A program made the translations under genes and the position numbers. Below are positions 46,741 to 58,152 of a stretch of DNA of 64,000 nt, piece after piece. The stretch is from NCBI GenBank assembly GCA_963082975.1, contig OY720345.1, positions 1,687,001 to 1,751,000 of the forward strand, in the 5' to 3' direction. The DNA is from Labia minor. Its lineage: Eukaryota; Arthropoda; Insecta; Dermaptera; Spongiphoridae. A model generated the notes under the pieces. That model saw nothing but the letters and a program-made list of their open reading frames with translations. It made no database searches and was not told the DNA's origin. Every line of letters begins with the position of its first letter. The first letter of the stretch is position 1.

Positions 46741-47556
46741 ATATAACATATACAATAATAATATATATAATTAATATAGTGATTAAATTAAAATATATTT
46801 TTTAAATAAGAACACAAAAAGAAATGAATGTTTTATGTAATATACTGATTGAAACAAAATGGATGAAAACCTTTTACTCGGGGGGGTACAGGGGGCGGAG
46901 CCCCCGTCTAGGTGCGGAGAGCGCCGAAGGCGCTCGGGGCAGCTAGTAATATATATGCAAGACCAGGCTGTGACGTCATGAATGGCTGGATGACGAATTT
47001 TAAATCAAGAAAAAACTAATAAATATGATTTTCTCGAGGATAAAACCAATACAAAGTGCATGATTCGTGGAGATATGTAAAAAATCTCCTCATGTTAAAT
47101 TTGGTGTGAAAATAACCCTTCCCTTCCTATCGTCGATCGCTAATACTACCACTTCCGGTTTCCGGATTTGCACCAAAAGTTGATCAATTCATCCCACTGA
47201 TGCATTAAGTAAATATACCAAATTTCATCGAAATCCGTTCAGCCGTTTAGGCTGTACACATCTATACGGACAGACGGACGGACGGACGGACAGACATCAT
47301 GCTAAAAATACTTTTTTCTGTTAAGAAAATGCATGATTGGTGAAGATATGTAAAAATCTCCACATGTGAAATTTGGTGTGAAAACAATACCTCCCTTACT
47401 ATCGTCGGTCGGTAAAAAGTTTATTAATATACATATTTTAATAAAAACTACATAATTATAGAAAAATAACGTTTTATCTATTTAATGTTTATTGTTACAA
47501 TATACGTAAAAAGCAAAACAATAAAATAGATAAAGAATTAGACATAAACTATATAC

Positions 47557-48566
47557 TTAAGTACTTATTTTATTTTTTATTCCGTGTTTTAATTTGCTTC
47601 TTGTAAAACCGAATCTGTTTACTTTTTTCTTCGGACGTTCTTTAGACTTAATTTTTGTTTTGAATTTTAGGTTTTCATTTGATTGATGATTTGTATCGGA
47701 TTCGTTCTGACTTTCAGTATCAACTAAGCTATCCATGCAACTTCCAGCTTCAACTAAGTTACTTGTCTCAGATTCTATTCAACTAATTATAGGTCCACTA
47801 TACTCATTCTCAAACAGAGAAACCCCATTTCTAGCATTTTTTGCAATTAATTTTAGTTCGTTCCTATATTTGTTAAAGGTTGTAGTTCCATAATTTGATA
47901 AAATATCTGCGATATTTTTTGTTATTGTCAGTGCTGTATTTAATTTTTCTTGATCCGATAATATTTTTTGAAAACCATTGAATTCATCCTTGTCCATATC
48001 CTCCATGTCTACATCATTCATGCCTTCTTTTTGGTCCACTTTGGTACATGAAGCAAAAGTTTGTTTCGAAAATTTTGTATATCTTTTCTTATAAACTGTT
48101 CCCCACTTTTTTTTACTTAAAACTGCAGCAACCATTCCATCTTTGGCGCTAGACAAGATTAAATCTGTTGCTGTTTCGTAATCGTTTTCATTCATAATTT
48201 TGGCTTTGCCGTAATTACTATATTCTTCTTTGCCAACGGTATGATTGTGATTTAGTAATAGTTTTGTTAATTTCCATTTTTCATTATATCTTTTATAAAA
48301 ATTTATTTGAGCTGGACAATTCTTGTAGTAGTTCGATAATGTTGATTGAGACGTTTTCCCAGACATTTTGAATTTTGCTTAATACCATGACAACATTTGT
48401 ACAGTACTTGTTTCTGAGACCTTGTTCTAATAACAAATGGATGATAATGCTCTTTACAAAATACATTAACAGTCTTTGATAACTGTTCATAATCATTAAA
48501 ATGTTGACCAACCTTTAAAATATGTTCACTAACATTGTTGTCATCAACGGACATTTGTTCTGTCAT
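47557..48566 (-). pseudogene. Broken MULE-associated WRKY-GCM1/FAR1-type zinc-finger protein
   Basis: The first 87-codon frame (48303-48566) reads FCKEHYHPFVIRTRSQKQ, YKCCHG and GKRLNQHY. A frameshift near 48300-48330 leads to a 195-codon frame with NCPAQINFYKRY and LLNHNHTVG. Together these give the C...C...H-x-H pattern of the FAR1/FLYWCH/MULE zinc-finger class. An in-frame TGA (47779-47781) is followed by about 70 more open codons, rich in lysine at the end, before TAA (47557-47559). The DDE transposase core and SWIM finger are not visible, so the element is internally deleted. The location within MULE termini supports its origin as the element's own gene. Confidence 0.65.
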
Positions 48567-49121
48567 CTAAAAGTGAGGTTAGAATATATATATTAGAATA
48601 ATATAATTAATTTAAAAAAATCAATTAATACCTTGCAACATTTTTATAGAATAAGTCATTCACAATTTAACACTTCTATTATCTATTCAATGTACATTGT
48701 ATATCTATACTAGATACAGTTAGGTCAACTATACACGAGGTCGCTTCAAACATATTCTTGTTAAAATTAGAAATTTTACGCGCCCAAAGAGTTTTTCTGG
48801 TCGCTCTGTAAACTGAAATTATTAACTATGTAGTACTTACTGACTCTTTAAAGTAGTACTTCCGCAGACACGGGTTACTTATGTACTTATGTACAGACTG
48901 TTTGGAGATTTGCTTTAGTAACTAATTTATTTTTACAAGTCAGAATGTATAATTATCGGTTATTTTAATATTTTATTTACATTATTTATATTCTTATTAA
49001 ACAAATTGTCATTGGTATCGATTTGAATTGATAAAAATAAACTGTAGTTTAAAATATGTATGCATAAATAGCTAATTTCTTATATATATTGTATGTATAA
49101 ATAGCCGCATCCGTAAAAAAT

Positions 49122-50487
49122 AGTTTAATAAAAATAATAGTTTTAAATTTAATTTAGATCAATCAAATTGATTTTAATGAAATAAATTTAAATATATTTT
49201 TATTTTTTCTCTAATTAATTGACAAAGAAAAATGAAGAGAGAAAAAAAAAATGAAACTAATTTCATTCCTGGCAGGGGGTATTTTGATTAAGTTGATAGA
49301 TATAATTCTCCCCCCCCCCCTACCCCTCCCGTCAACTTTTTTTTTTTTTTTTTTTTTGGACATCCTTTAAATGTAAATGCAAATACATAAATAGAGAGTG
49401 ATATTATATATATAAAAGGCAAGAGGAGAGGCGATCTTTAATTAATTCGGTGAAATTCACGCTTTGAGGCTAATCGCGTGACGCACCCGTAGCAGGTGAT
49501 CATCAATCACCCCAACTCGTCCCCCCGGAGGTTCATCCCCCGTGATGAAGGCTCCGTGGTGGTTTTTCCGAGTCGGAGAGGGGGACGAGGGCTGCTCATA
49601 TCCGCTTCCTGTTATGTTTGCAGAGGCCTGGCACTTAGGCCGCCACAAAGAATGCATTTGACCGCCCGACCCCCCTCCCCCTCCCCCCTCCACTCATTCC
49701 CAACCACGAATCGTCTCATTAATCACACTTTTTGCCGGCCGTCTGTCTGTCTGTCTGTCTGCATGGAGCTTGATCGTTGCTCAAAGCCATTTTTCAATTC
49801 TTCGTATATATAAGATATATCTACATGGTCACTTGGCCACTATTGCTACTGTCTGATACATATCTTGGACGAGAGGACAACTCTCCAAAAGATATTTTGT
49901 CTTAATGCTGATTTTGATAAAGCTGTAAGTGGAATCACTAACATCATTTTTCATTACCCTATAAAAGAAAAAAAAACATCATGTATATACCCGCAAATTC
50001 TGACGAGTATGAATTCGTTTTATCATTATTTTCTTGATAAAATTCTAGAATGGCATTCGGAATCTAATATTTATCTTTGGCTGTCATGTTCTTATAAAAA
50101 TAGATTGTATTAACAACTGAAATTACAATTATTCTAGAAAAATAAATTTTTAAAGAGTTTTTATATTTCAAATTTTATTTATAATACATAAATGTATTTG
50201 AAAATTAACATTTCATTATAAATAATAATTACTTTCTCTAAATTTTGTACTTGAAATTTAAATAATAGTATTTTAATATATAGGTATATATATGAAAATG
50301 AAAAATATAATTTATTTATTTATTTAAGATTCTATTTAAAAATTAAAACATGTTTTGATCCAATTGATTACTTTGGATATTCAAATTAATTATTTATTAT
50401 TATTTGTATAAATTTGATTATTTTTTTTATTATCATTATTGATGAATTAATGAATTGATTATCGTGAAATGAACGTACTGCTTTTTT
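49122..50487. other. Non-coding stretch with GC-rich island
   Basis: The segment at about 49435-49790 is the most GC-rich part of the window (CGGTGAAATTCACGC, CGCGTGACGC, CCGGAGGTTCATCCCCC), ending in a short (GTCT)n run at about 49740-49760. Overlapping open frames on both strands come from base composition. It may be a promoter, enhancer or CpG-like island. The AT-rich remainder has a C-run near 49310 and a T-tract near 49339. Confidence 0.45.
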
Positions 50488-50626
50488 ACTTTCCCGCATA
50501 CTTCGTATAAGGGAAGTATTGGAATCGTCAAAAATTTCGACTTCGAGATTTCGATAGATCTTGACGTTTTAGACCTCCCTGAGTCGGAAAATACCATTTT
50601 TCGAATTATGTCTGTGTGTGTGTATG

Positions 50627-50657
<31 letters not shown>

Positions 50658-51564
50658 TGTCTGTAAGCAAATTTACTCAAAAACTAATCAAGCTAGGACT
50701 TCGAAATTTGGTACACCGATATTATTCACAGTTTGTAGATTTCTATCAAAATTTCGTCAAAATCGGTTAACCGGAAGTGGTACTTTACCTACAATGGTTG
50801 CGTTTACCTTTCAAGTAAAGTACCAGTTTGCTTCGAGATATTTGCTTCCTATTTTGTATATAGATTTAAAAATATGAAAAAAATTGAGATACCAAATTTC
50901 ATCATGATCTGACTACCGGAAGTGACATTTTACCTATACAAGTAGCGTTTCCTTTTTACCGACCGACGATAGTAAGGGAGGTATTGTTTTCACACCAAAT
51001 TTCACCTATGGATATTTTTAGGTACATATCTCCACGAATCATGCATTTTCTTAACAGAAAAAAGTATTTTTAGCATGATGTCTGTCCGTCCGTCCGCTGT
51101 GTGTCCGTAGAGATGTGTACAGCTTGAACGGCTCAACCGATTTTGATGAAATTTGGTATATTTACTTAATGCATCAGTATGATGAATGGATCAACTTTTG
51201 GTGCAAATCCGGAAACCGGAAGTGCTAGTATTGCCGATCGAAGAGAGGAAGAGAAGGGTTATTTTCATATCAAATTTCACGTGAAGGCATATCTCCACGT
51301 GTTATGCACTTTGTATTGGTTTTATCCTCGAGAAAAATCATCTTCATTAGTTTTTTCTTAATTTAAAATTATATGACGTCACCCAGCACTTCATGACGTC
51401 ACAGCCAGCCCTTATATATTATAAATAAAATAAAATTAAAAATATTTATATTATATCCATATCTGTTTTTTTACATTTAAAATATCAGTTAACCGGAAGT
51501 AGCACTCTATTACATTCTAAATATTCATTCACAACTCTTTATACCTATTTATATGCGGGAAAGT
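50488..51564 (-). mobile_element. Family X TIR element, copy 2 (uninterrupted)
   Basis: The 1077-bp element has 13-bp terminal inverted repeats ACTTTCCCGCATA / TATGCGGGAAAGT (50488-50500 and 51552-51564). It is the inverse of copy 1 (31884-39259 without its insert). It contains four ACCGGAAGT sites (50770, 50925, 51225, 51492), each near a GAAATTTGGT or ACCAAATTTC block, so the interior looks like decayed tandem units. It also has two TGACGTCA sites (51374, 51394) and a short (GTAT)n run near 50623-50656. It has no coding capacity. A further tail (CTAGGGGAGGACACTCCCG) to 51583 is shared with copy 1. Confidence 0.65.
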
Positions 51565-51583
51565 CTAGGGGAGGACACTCCCG

Positions 51584-52756
51584 CTTATTCATTTAGGTAC
51601 TTACATATTTTACAATTTTTTTTTCTTTGGTAAACCTTTTTTGTGTTTTCTATTTTTTTCTTTACCCACCTCAGAGGAGAATTATTTGCTCTGGCCATTT
51701 CTTCGATTATTGGCATACTTTCTGGAGGATATTGTTCAGTTTGATTTGAGCATTTCTCCAATGATCAAAATCAAAATGGGATGAAATTACATGCGTTCTA
51801 TCCAACAAAGCTTCTTTTCAACTGAAGATGCATCCGATTTCTTATATTTAGCCTAATCCTTTTCGGGATTGAAAGCTCTGGCCTGCATTCATGGCTACCC
51901 CATCGCACCTCGCGAATCGAATCCCATTTCCACCCTCTTGCCAACGAAGCTTTCAATTTTTTATCAATATTTTTTGTCATCTAAAAAGCCAGAGGAGTAT
52001 TTGGAAGGACGGGAGGGGCTAGGGCTTTTAACTCGCAAGAAGCCCTACATACACACACGCACACCCTCTACTCTCTTTTTTTTTTCTTACTTTTCATCTT
52101 CCCTCTATCTCTATTTTTTTTTTTCTTCTTGTTTGGAATTCATGCACGGTGAAAGATGTTTAGCTAAGTAAATATTTAATAAATATACGCTGCTGTTGAA
52201 ATATATACCACGGGTATGAAGTCGGCAAGTCCTGGCTATATACTGTAGTGTCAACAGTGGAGCAGGATTATTATCAACATTATCAACATGGTAGCAGGCT
52301 TTACGGCAACAGCAAAGTGTCTTCAGGCGTGATCTATAAAATAGCTCATAACGAATGTCAAAATTAACTAGCCAATATTAACTAGAGGTCCTTTTAAATC
52401 ATCATTTGTTTTATGCTCGAATTAAAATGAAAGTCTTGTTCTTATTTTTAATTATATTATATTATACACAATACCAAAAGTAGAATAATTGTTGAATAAA
52501 AATAGTTTCAAATTGACTTTTACTATTATATTTTCCTCTATTCATAAATGAGTGTTCCAAATGAATATTTAAAATATTGAATATATATATATATATATTG
52601 TTTTACACGTATATTTAGTAAGATATTGTCTATACGATTGATTGATTGATTGATTGATTGATTAATCGTACATTTAATATAAGTATATAATTTTTCTTTT
52701 CATATGAATCATCAACCTAATTACAGGAAGATTAAGACAAATACGAAGAGGGAATC
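51584..52756. other. Non-coding stretch
   Basis: The segment at about 51660-52070 is less AT-rich and low-repeat (TCGCACCTCGCGAATCG) with no recognisable protein. Later parts include (TA)n near 52580 and (GATT)n at about 52637-52662. Confidence 0.5.
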
Positions 52757-52955
52757 AAAATAAGGAATGTACGTAGCTTATAATATATTAAATGTAAGCC
52801 AGGTGAATTCCAAACCTAACTTAACTAATAATGGAAATTAAAATTTAGACATAATTGCCTTACAGGAAGTGAAATGGGTGGGAGAAGGGGAGGATTGATG
52901 CTGGACAGTATATTTGCTTATACGGCGGATCTGAATGGCATCACATCAACAAATA
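52757..52955 (+). pseudogene. RTE-like LINE endonuclease fragment
   Basis: Broken plus-strand frames read IRNVRSL, then DIIALQEVKW (about 52848-52877), and after a frameshift DAGQYICLYGGSEWH. The order NVRSL, DI.ALQE..W, G.Y...Y.GSE is the N-terminal part of the apurinic-like endonuclease of RTE/CR1-type non-LTR retrotransposons. About 65 codons remain, with stops and frameshifts. The RT domain is not adjacent. Confidence 0.7.
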
Positions 52956-55125
52956 TTGTTAGATTATATTGATCAATTTTCTTTCTTTTTTTTATGTTTT
53001 AACTAAAATTTATTTAAAGATCACAAATAAATCTCTCACAACTCATAGATGAAACTTTTAAATTGTTAAATACACTATCATTATTGAAATTCTTTTGAAT
53101 CATCTTTTGTAATATAAAATCAATTTTTGAAGTTGTTATCATAAGTTTTATCATAATAGGAAAAGAAAAAATAAACTATAATTTAACTAAGTAAATATAA
53201 AATAAATTAATAGAAAATTAAAAATGTTTTTTTTTTTTTTAATTCAATTATAAATAAATGCTTGAAACATAATCCCTTTGGTTTAAACCTTGAAACGGAC
53301 CCATGTAAATCAATCTCTCATTAGATTAAATTGAAAAAAAAAAAAACTCCCCTCCCCCCACCCACCACACGTATATGATCCTTTGTTCTGAATTGACGCA
53401 AATGGTTCCCTCTTCTCTAGTGCTCTTGTGACTGGTTGGGCTGTTCTGACTCAAGATAATAGCTTGTTGTAAGCTTGCATGTCTAGTATATCGGACACGA
53501 AGCATCTCAAATAGAAGCTGCAAGAAGGCAGCCCTCGGACTCGAGAGTCATTAGTCCAGGTCAAGGGAGATTGTCCAGATTAAACAAAGAACCCACTCCC
53601 CATCCAAAGAGAGTGGGGAGTGGAGAGTGGAGAGAGAGAGAGGATTGTCCTTAAGAACAAATTGAAATCCAGAGAGAGAGAGAGATTCATAAGCAACCAA
53701 ACATGGAGCAAATTGAAAATTACAACAACATATACAACAACTTTTTTGAAATTGCATTTATTTAAATATTTAAAAGATTAAAATTGATGTAATATTTTAT
53801 TATAATATTTTTTGAGAAAAAATCACTTTAAGTATACTCGATTTGTTTTGTTTTTCAATGCTTAAAAATTTAAATAATATATTCATATAAAATATATAAG
53901 GAAACGTTTACAAACATATAAATATGTACTTATTTCTTTTATTAAATAAGAAGATATTAAATAAATAAATTTATATCTACACGTATATTATCACATTATT
54001 ATCACATTGCAACTTACATTCAAATTATATATTTTATAGTTGTTAAGAAAATAAATATTCATTTTGTCGAGTTAAAAGTTAATTAATTGGAACACATTGA
54101 TTAAAAAATAAAAAAAAAAATTAGTCCCTCTCCTCACTCGGCATATACGTATTTGAAAAATTATGGAAAGAGGTAGATTTGAGGAAATTATTTAGTAATG
54201 ATTTGAGATTCAACTAAAAAAAAAAAAATTATACATATGTGAGTTTAAAGGTGTTAGATGAGAATTATGAAAAAAGAAATATTAGAAAACTTGTAGAATT
54301 AGGGCCAAGAACTATTAGATAAATTAAATATTTTAAATATTTTTTTAAGAAAATGTCTTTAATATTATAAATACTTAACATTTTATAGAATTTCCATTTT
54401 ATTAAATGATACCAATGAAAAATATTTTAAACACTAAAAAATAAAAATGATCATAAGTCATAAGTAACTTTAGTTGGAATATTTTTGTCTATTTATATAC
54501 GAAGGGAATAAAAAAAAATAGAAATAAAAATGCAAATCAGATTTTATAATAATAATAATAATAATAATAAAAAGAAAAAAAAAAAAAAAAAAAAAAGACG
54601 AACGAAACTCATTCATTCTCTCTCGCTTCTGAAAAAGGTCAATAGTGATTGGTGGTAATTTCAGATGAATAAATTGTCCCAAGTTCTAGCAAAAGTAAAG
54701 TACGGAGCATGGAAAATGAATAGCTGAACGTATCAGGCAAGATAAATTAAGACAGATAAGCTTGAATTAAAATTAGCCAATCCACTAGATTTGCATTGCA
54801 GTGGTGGCTGCCGAGAGAAAAGAGAGAGAGAGAGAGAGAGAAGTGCGAGCGAGACACTCCTGCCCTTGTGCCCTCAGCCCTCGGGCACGTAGGGTCTGTA
54901 TTGCCCTTTCGTATTCCTATTCGTATTCACACGCCTGCGGGAGCAAAATTCATTTCCTCCACTGATATGCCTTAATGATATGTGAAGAGGATAATAAAAC
55001 TCTTACGCTACCAGGGGAAAGCATGAGACGAATATAGTCTATTCAATTTTTTCAAATTAATAACAAGAATGAAATTGCAAAATTATACAATAGATTTCAA
55101 TTTGTGCTTTTACGTTTTATTTTTT

Positions 55126-55162
<37 letters not shown>

Positions 55163-55642
55163 TTTGTCAAAGCGTAAATGAAATAATACTGTTGGAAATT
55201 CAATCGTTTTTTAAAAGTCTGGGGATCTACCAGGCTTATCTAAAATTATACTTACTAAATTAAAAAGAAGATAATTTGAAACGTATTTTTATTTATATTT
55301 TTGTAATGTGGAAAAATATAATCCACTTGTATTTTAATAGAAAACAGAATAAAAGATTAATTAATAAAAACTCAAACTCATAATAATATCTAGAAGGATA
55401 AAAAAAAACCAGTAATTACTTACTAATGATTTTAAATTAAAGTTTTTTTTTATTATAAATGGATTTTGTCAAAATATGATATGAGTTTTTATCGAAATAT
55501 TGAACAGAATTATAATGAAAAAATGAATATTCAATATTTATTTTATAATTTTGATCTGAAAAATTATAAAGATGGATTAAAACTACATATATTTAGATAA
55601 ACTTTTCCTCTCCATTACTACACATTTTATTATATATATATA
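52956..55642. other. Non-coding stretch with two less AT-rich islands
   Basis: Low-repeat segments lie at about 53380-53740 and 54690-55020 (the latter with (GA)n at about 54816-54841 and GCCCTCGGGCACGTAGGG). The remainder is AT-rich with A- and T-tracts (54575-54596, 55125-55154). No gene was recognised. Confidence 0.5.
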
Positions 55643-56748
55643 CTAGCTGCTCCGAGCGCCTTCGGCGCTCTCCACACCTAGACGGGGGCTCCGCCCCCTG
55701 TACCCCCCGAGTGTCCCTATTCTGAGCTATAACTCCTACTCTGTCCCATCTCTCTCACGTTCCTTCCTACATTGTCCACCCTGTTCACAATTGGTCTTCC
55801 AAACGGACGTTTTCCAATCGAACTCCTCACCAATATATTTTTCCTCTCCCATTCCAGCCATGTGCCCTGCCGATCCCAGCCTTCTCTATTTTATGACCTA
55901 TATCTAGAGATGCATAGAGGTCATGCAATTCCTTGTTATGCAGTCTCCGCTATTCCCCGGTGTCTTCATCTTTCTTTGGCCCATAAATGCTGGGAAGAAT
56001 CCTATTCTCAAATTCTCTAAATCTACTCTCATCTCCCAGGGTTATAGACCATGCCTCCCACCCATATAATACAATTAATAATTTAATAATTTTGATCCCC
56101 TTTGATAATAATTTCCCGATTGCAACCTCGATTTAAATTCTTTGCAAATATTATTCTCTCTGATACTAATTATCAAATTAATTAATTAATTTTCCTGCCT
56201 CGATTAATTTTTTTATGCTACTATAAATGTTATTAATTTATTTAAAAAAAAAATAAAGTAAACAAAATAAAAATAAAATATAAAGAAATTAGCATAACAC
56301 TAAACTACTATAAAAAAAAATTAATATTAAAAAATATATATTAAAATCTTACGTGAAAATCCAATTATGAGATCAAATTTTCTTAATTAAAATGATTTAC
56401 TCACATAATCTTAAAAATTAATAGTATTAAATTATAGCCGTAATGTGAATGTTTTCAAAGTTTAAAAGGCCAATAAGATCAATTGAGTTATTGTAAATAT
56501 CAATAGATATATAAACAGATTTTTATCTGAACATTTTATTCAGAATTTAAATTTTTTTGCGTATATTCGCGTTTCATGTCCTCTAGAATCCAAAAGTGAC
56601 TTTAGAATTTTTCATTTCTGTTCATAGACTATAAATTTTATTAATATCTAATACTGAATATACATAAAAAATTTCATAAGAATCGGTCCAGCCGTTTCGG
56701 AGGAGTATCATTTCAAAGTTTTGTGACACGAGAATTTTATATATAAGA
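55643..56748 (-). mobile_element. Helitron copy with RT fragment
   Basis: On the minus strand it begins TCTTATATATAAAATTCTCG at 56748, the same head as at 44540. It ends with the GGGGGCGGAGCCCCC and GAGCGCC-GAA-GGCGCTC stem-loops and CTAG at 55643. A flanks one side (55642) and T the other (56749). A LINE RT remnant lies at about 55710-56070. At about 56505-56640 a piece of the other head type lies in opposite orientation, so the copy is rearranged. Confidence 0.6.
55710..56070 (-). pseudogene. Captured LINE RT fragment in Helitron
   Basis: It has the same order of motifs as 20620-21370 (GGGAGATGAGAGTAGATTTA, TTTATGGGCCAAAGAAAGA, GGAAAACGTCCGTTTGGAAG on the minus strand) and is heavily decayed. 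Confidence 0.6.
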
Positions 56749-57650
56749 TATATATCTTGATCTTAATGGGAATTTCGAAAAAAACTAGTACGTATGATTC
56801 AAATTTTTTATCCTTCATTTATTTTTCATTCAAAAAGTCACGGACTTATTGACCAGCCCTCGTAACTCATTTGAATTAAATAATTTATTCTAAAAGTTAT
56901 CATTTTAATTAAATTAATTTAAATCATGTTTAATTATTTTGTAAAAATAACATACGTTATTTTTTAATTTGAATGGATATCAATTAAAGTAATGGCGATA
57001 TTGTTTTGGAAAAGATATATGTGTGTATTTATAAACTAATAATCTAATAAAAATAATAATTAGTCTCCCATACCACGGATTTAATATATAGTATTTTGAG
57101 GTGAAGAATCGACCTGAATTAGATTCTTTCAACATTCACACTATAACCTGAAATCATGAATTAGGCGAAATTTCTGTCAAGACTAAAAATATAAAATAAA
57201 CTTGGGCGCCAAACATGCAGGGATAAACGTAAATTCTACTTCAAATAGACATAGTTATCAATTATAGTGGAAAAATAAAAAAACAGAAAGGATTGTGGAT
57301 ATACAATGAAATGTCCTTCGTATTTTTTTCCTTTCTCTGCAATGTTTGGCTAATTGTAAGGAAATGGTGGAGTGTGGTGAAATTATTTTTCCTTTTTTAG
57401 TGTATTTAAATAAAAGCGTGTGTTTGAAAAGTTTTTTTATATTTTTTTTATTAGCATTCATTTTGAATTTATTATTTGAATTTAATTTCAATAAATTAAT
57501 ATTATGTTTATAAAAAAAAAAAAAAAAAAATTTCAAAAATTATATTTTCTTTTAAAAATCCAAATTCAAAAGACATTTCATTATAAAATATAAAAATAAA
57601 TTAAGACTAAATATTTTAATGAATTTAATTATTTTTATTATTTTAATTAC

Positions 57651-57683
<33 letters not shown>

Positions 57684-58112
57684 TATAAATACAGAATAAT
57701 TAGTTCTTTTATAAAGAGAAATTAACTTTAATTTACTTTTTGATTTGATTTGTTTTGTTTTTTTTTTAAACACCTACCATTTATATTTATAACATTTGTT
57801 GGCTTAAGCTAAGTCTGATGTAGTAGTGCCAAAGAAGGATAGGAGACACAGCCTCAGGCTCTTTTCATCTACTCGCTTTGAATTGACTTTTTCCCCATTG
57901 GCTGTAGTAGCGATATCGTTCCAAAAGATGGATGGTTATTCGATTTAGAAGCCAGTGCTATGATTTGCCATTTCCTTAACAGTGGGTGTGCAAAATCTCA
58001 TTATAGAAAAACACATCTTCATTGGTGTAGTTGAATATATTGATGCAAATGTATTTGAGCTTGATTCAACATCCATTTCATGTTTAGAAAACAAAGACAG
58101 ACCCTTCACAGA

Positions 58113-58152
<40 letters not shown>

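Larger units (their letters stand above)
44540..46946 (+). mobile_element. Helitron with verified empty site, carrying RT fragment
   Basis: It begins TCTTATATATAAAATTCTCG after A (44539) and ends with the stem-loops GGGGGCGGAGCCCCC and GAGCGCC-GAA-GGCGCTC, then CTAG before T (46947). The uninterrupted X copy at 38360-38400 shows the empty site (TTTATTTA|TAATATA), so insertion was between A and T without duplication, as expected of Helitrons. A second Helitron head, TCTATATATAAAAAAAAGG, lies inside at 45233. The interior also holds a tRNA-like SINE module (about 44824-44890) and a LINE RT fragment (about 46090-46740). No Rep/helicase is present. Confidence 0.85.
44492..47419 (+). repeat. Family X fragment inside the MULE, split by a Helitron
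   Basis: Bases about 44492-44539 match 38325-38368, and 46947-47419 continue the same sequence (GGCTGTGACGTCATGA, TCGAGGATAAAACC, ACTTCCGGT at 47151, CTATCGTCGGTCGG). The two halves join exactly when 44540-46946 is removed. Both outer ends of X are missing. Confidence 0.75.
44273..49112 (-). mobile_element. MULE-type DNA transposon, nested and broken
   Basis: A perfect 9-bp duplication GTAAAAAAT flanks the element (44264-44272 and 49113-49121). Its ends are inverted repeats (GGATGTGGCTATTTATACATAC and GGATGCGGCTATTTATACATAC), with a second internal block (AAGAAATTAGCTATTT) near both ends. A 9-bp target duplication and long TIRs are hallmarks of Mutator-like elements. It contains a broken zinc-finger ORF on the minus strand. 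It is interrupted by a family X fragment that is itself interrupted by a Helitron. Confidence 0.82.

Noticed and set aside
47779-47781. In-frame TGA as a selenocysteine codon
   Set aside because: No Cys-aligned position or SECIS-like context is apparent, and the gene is already broken by a frameshift upstream.
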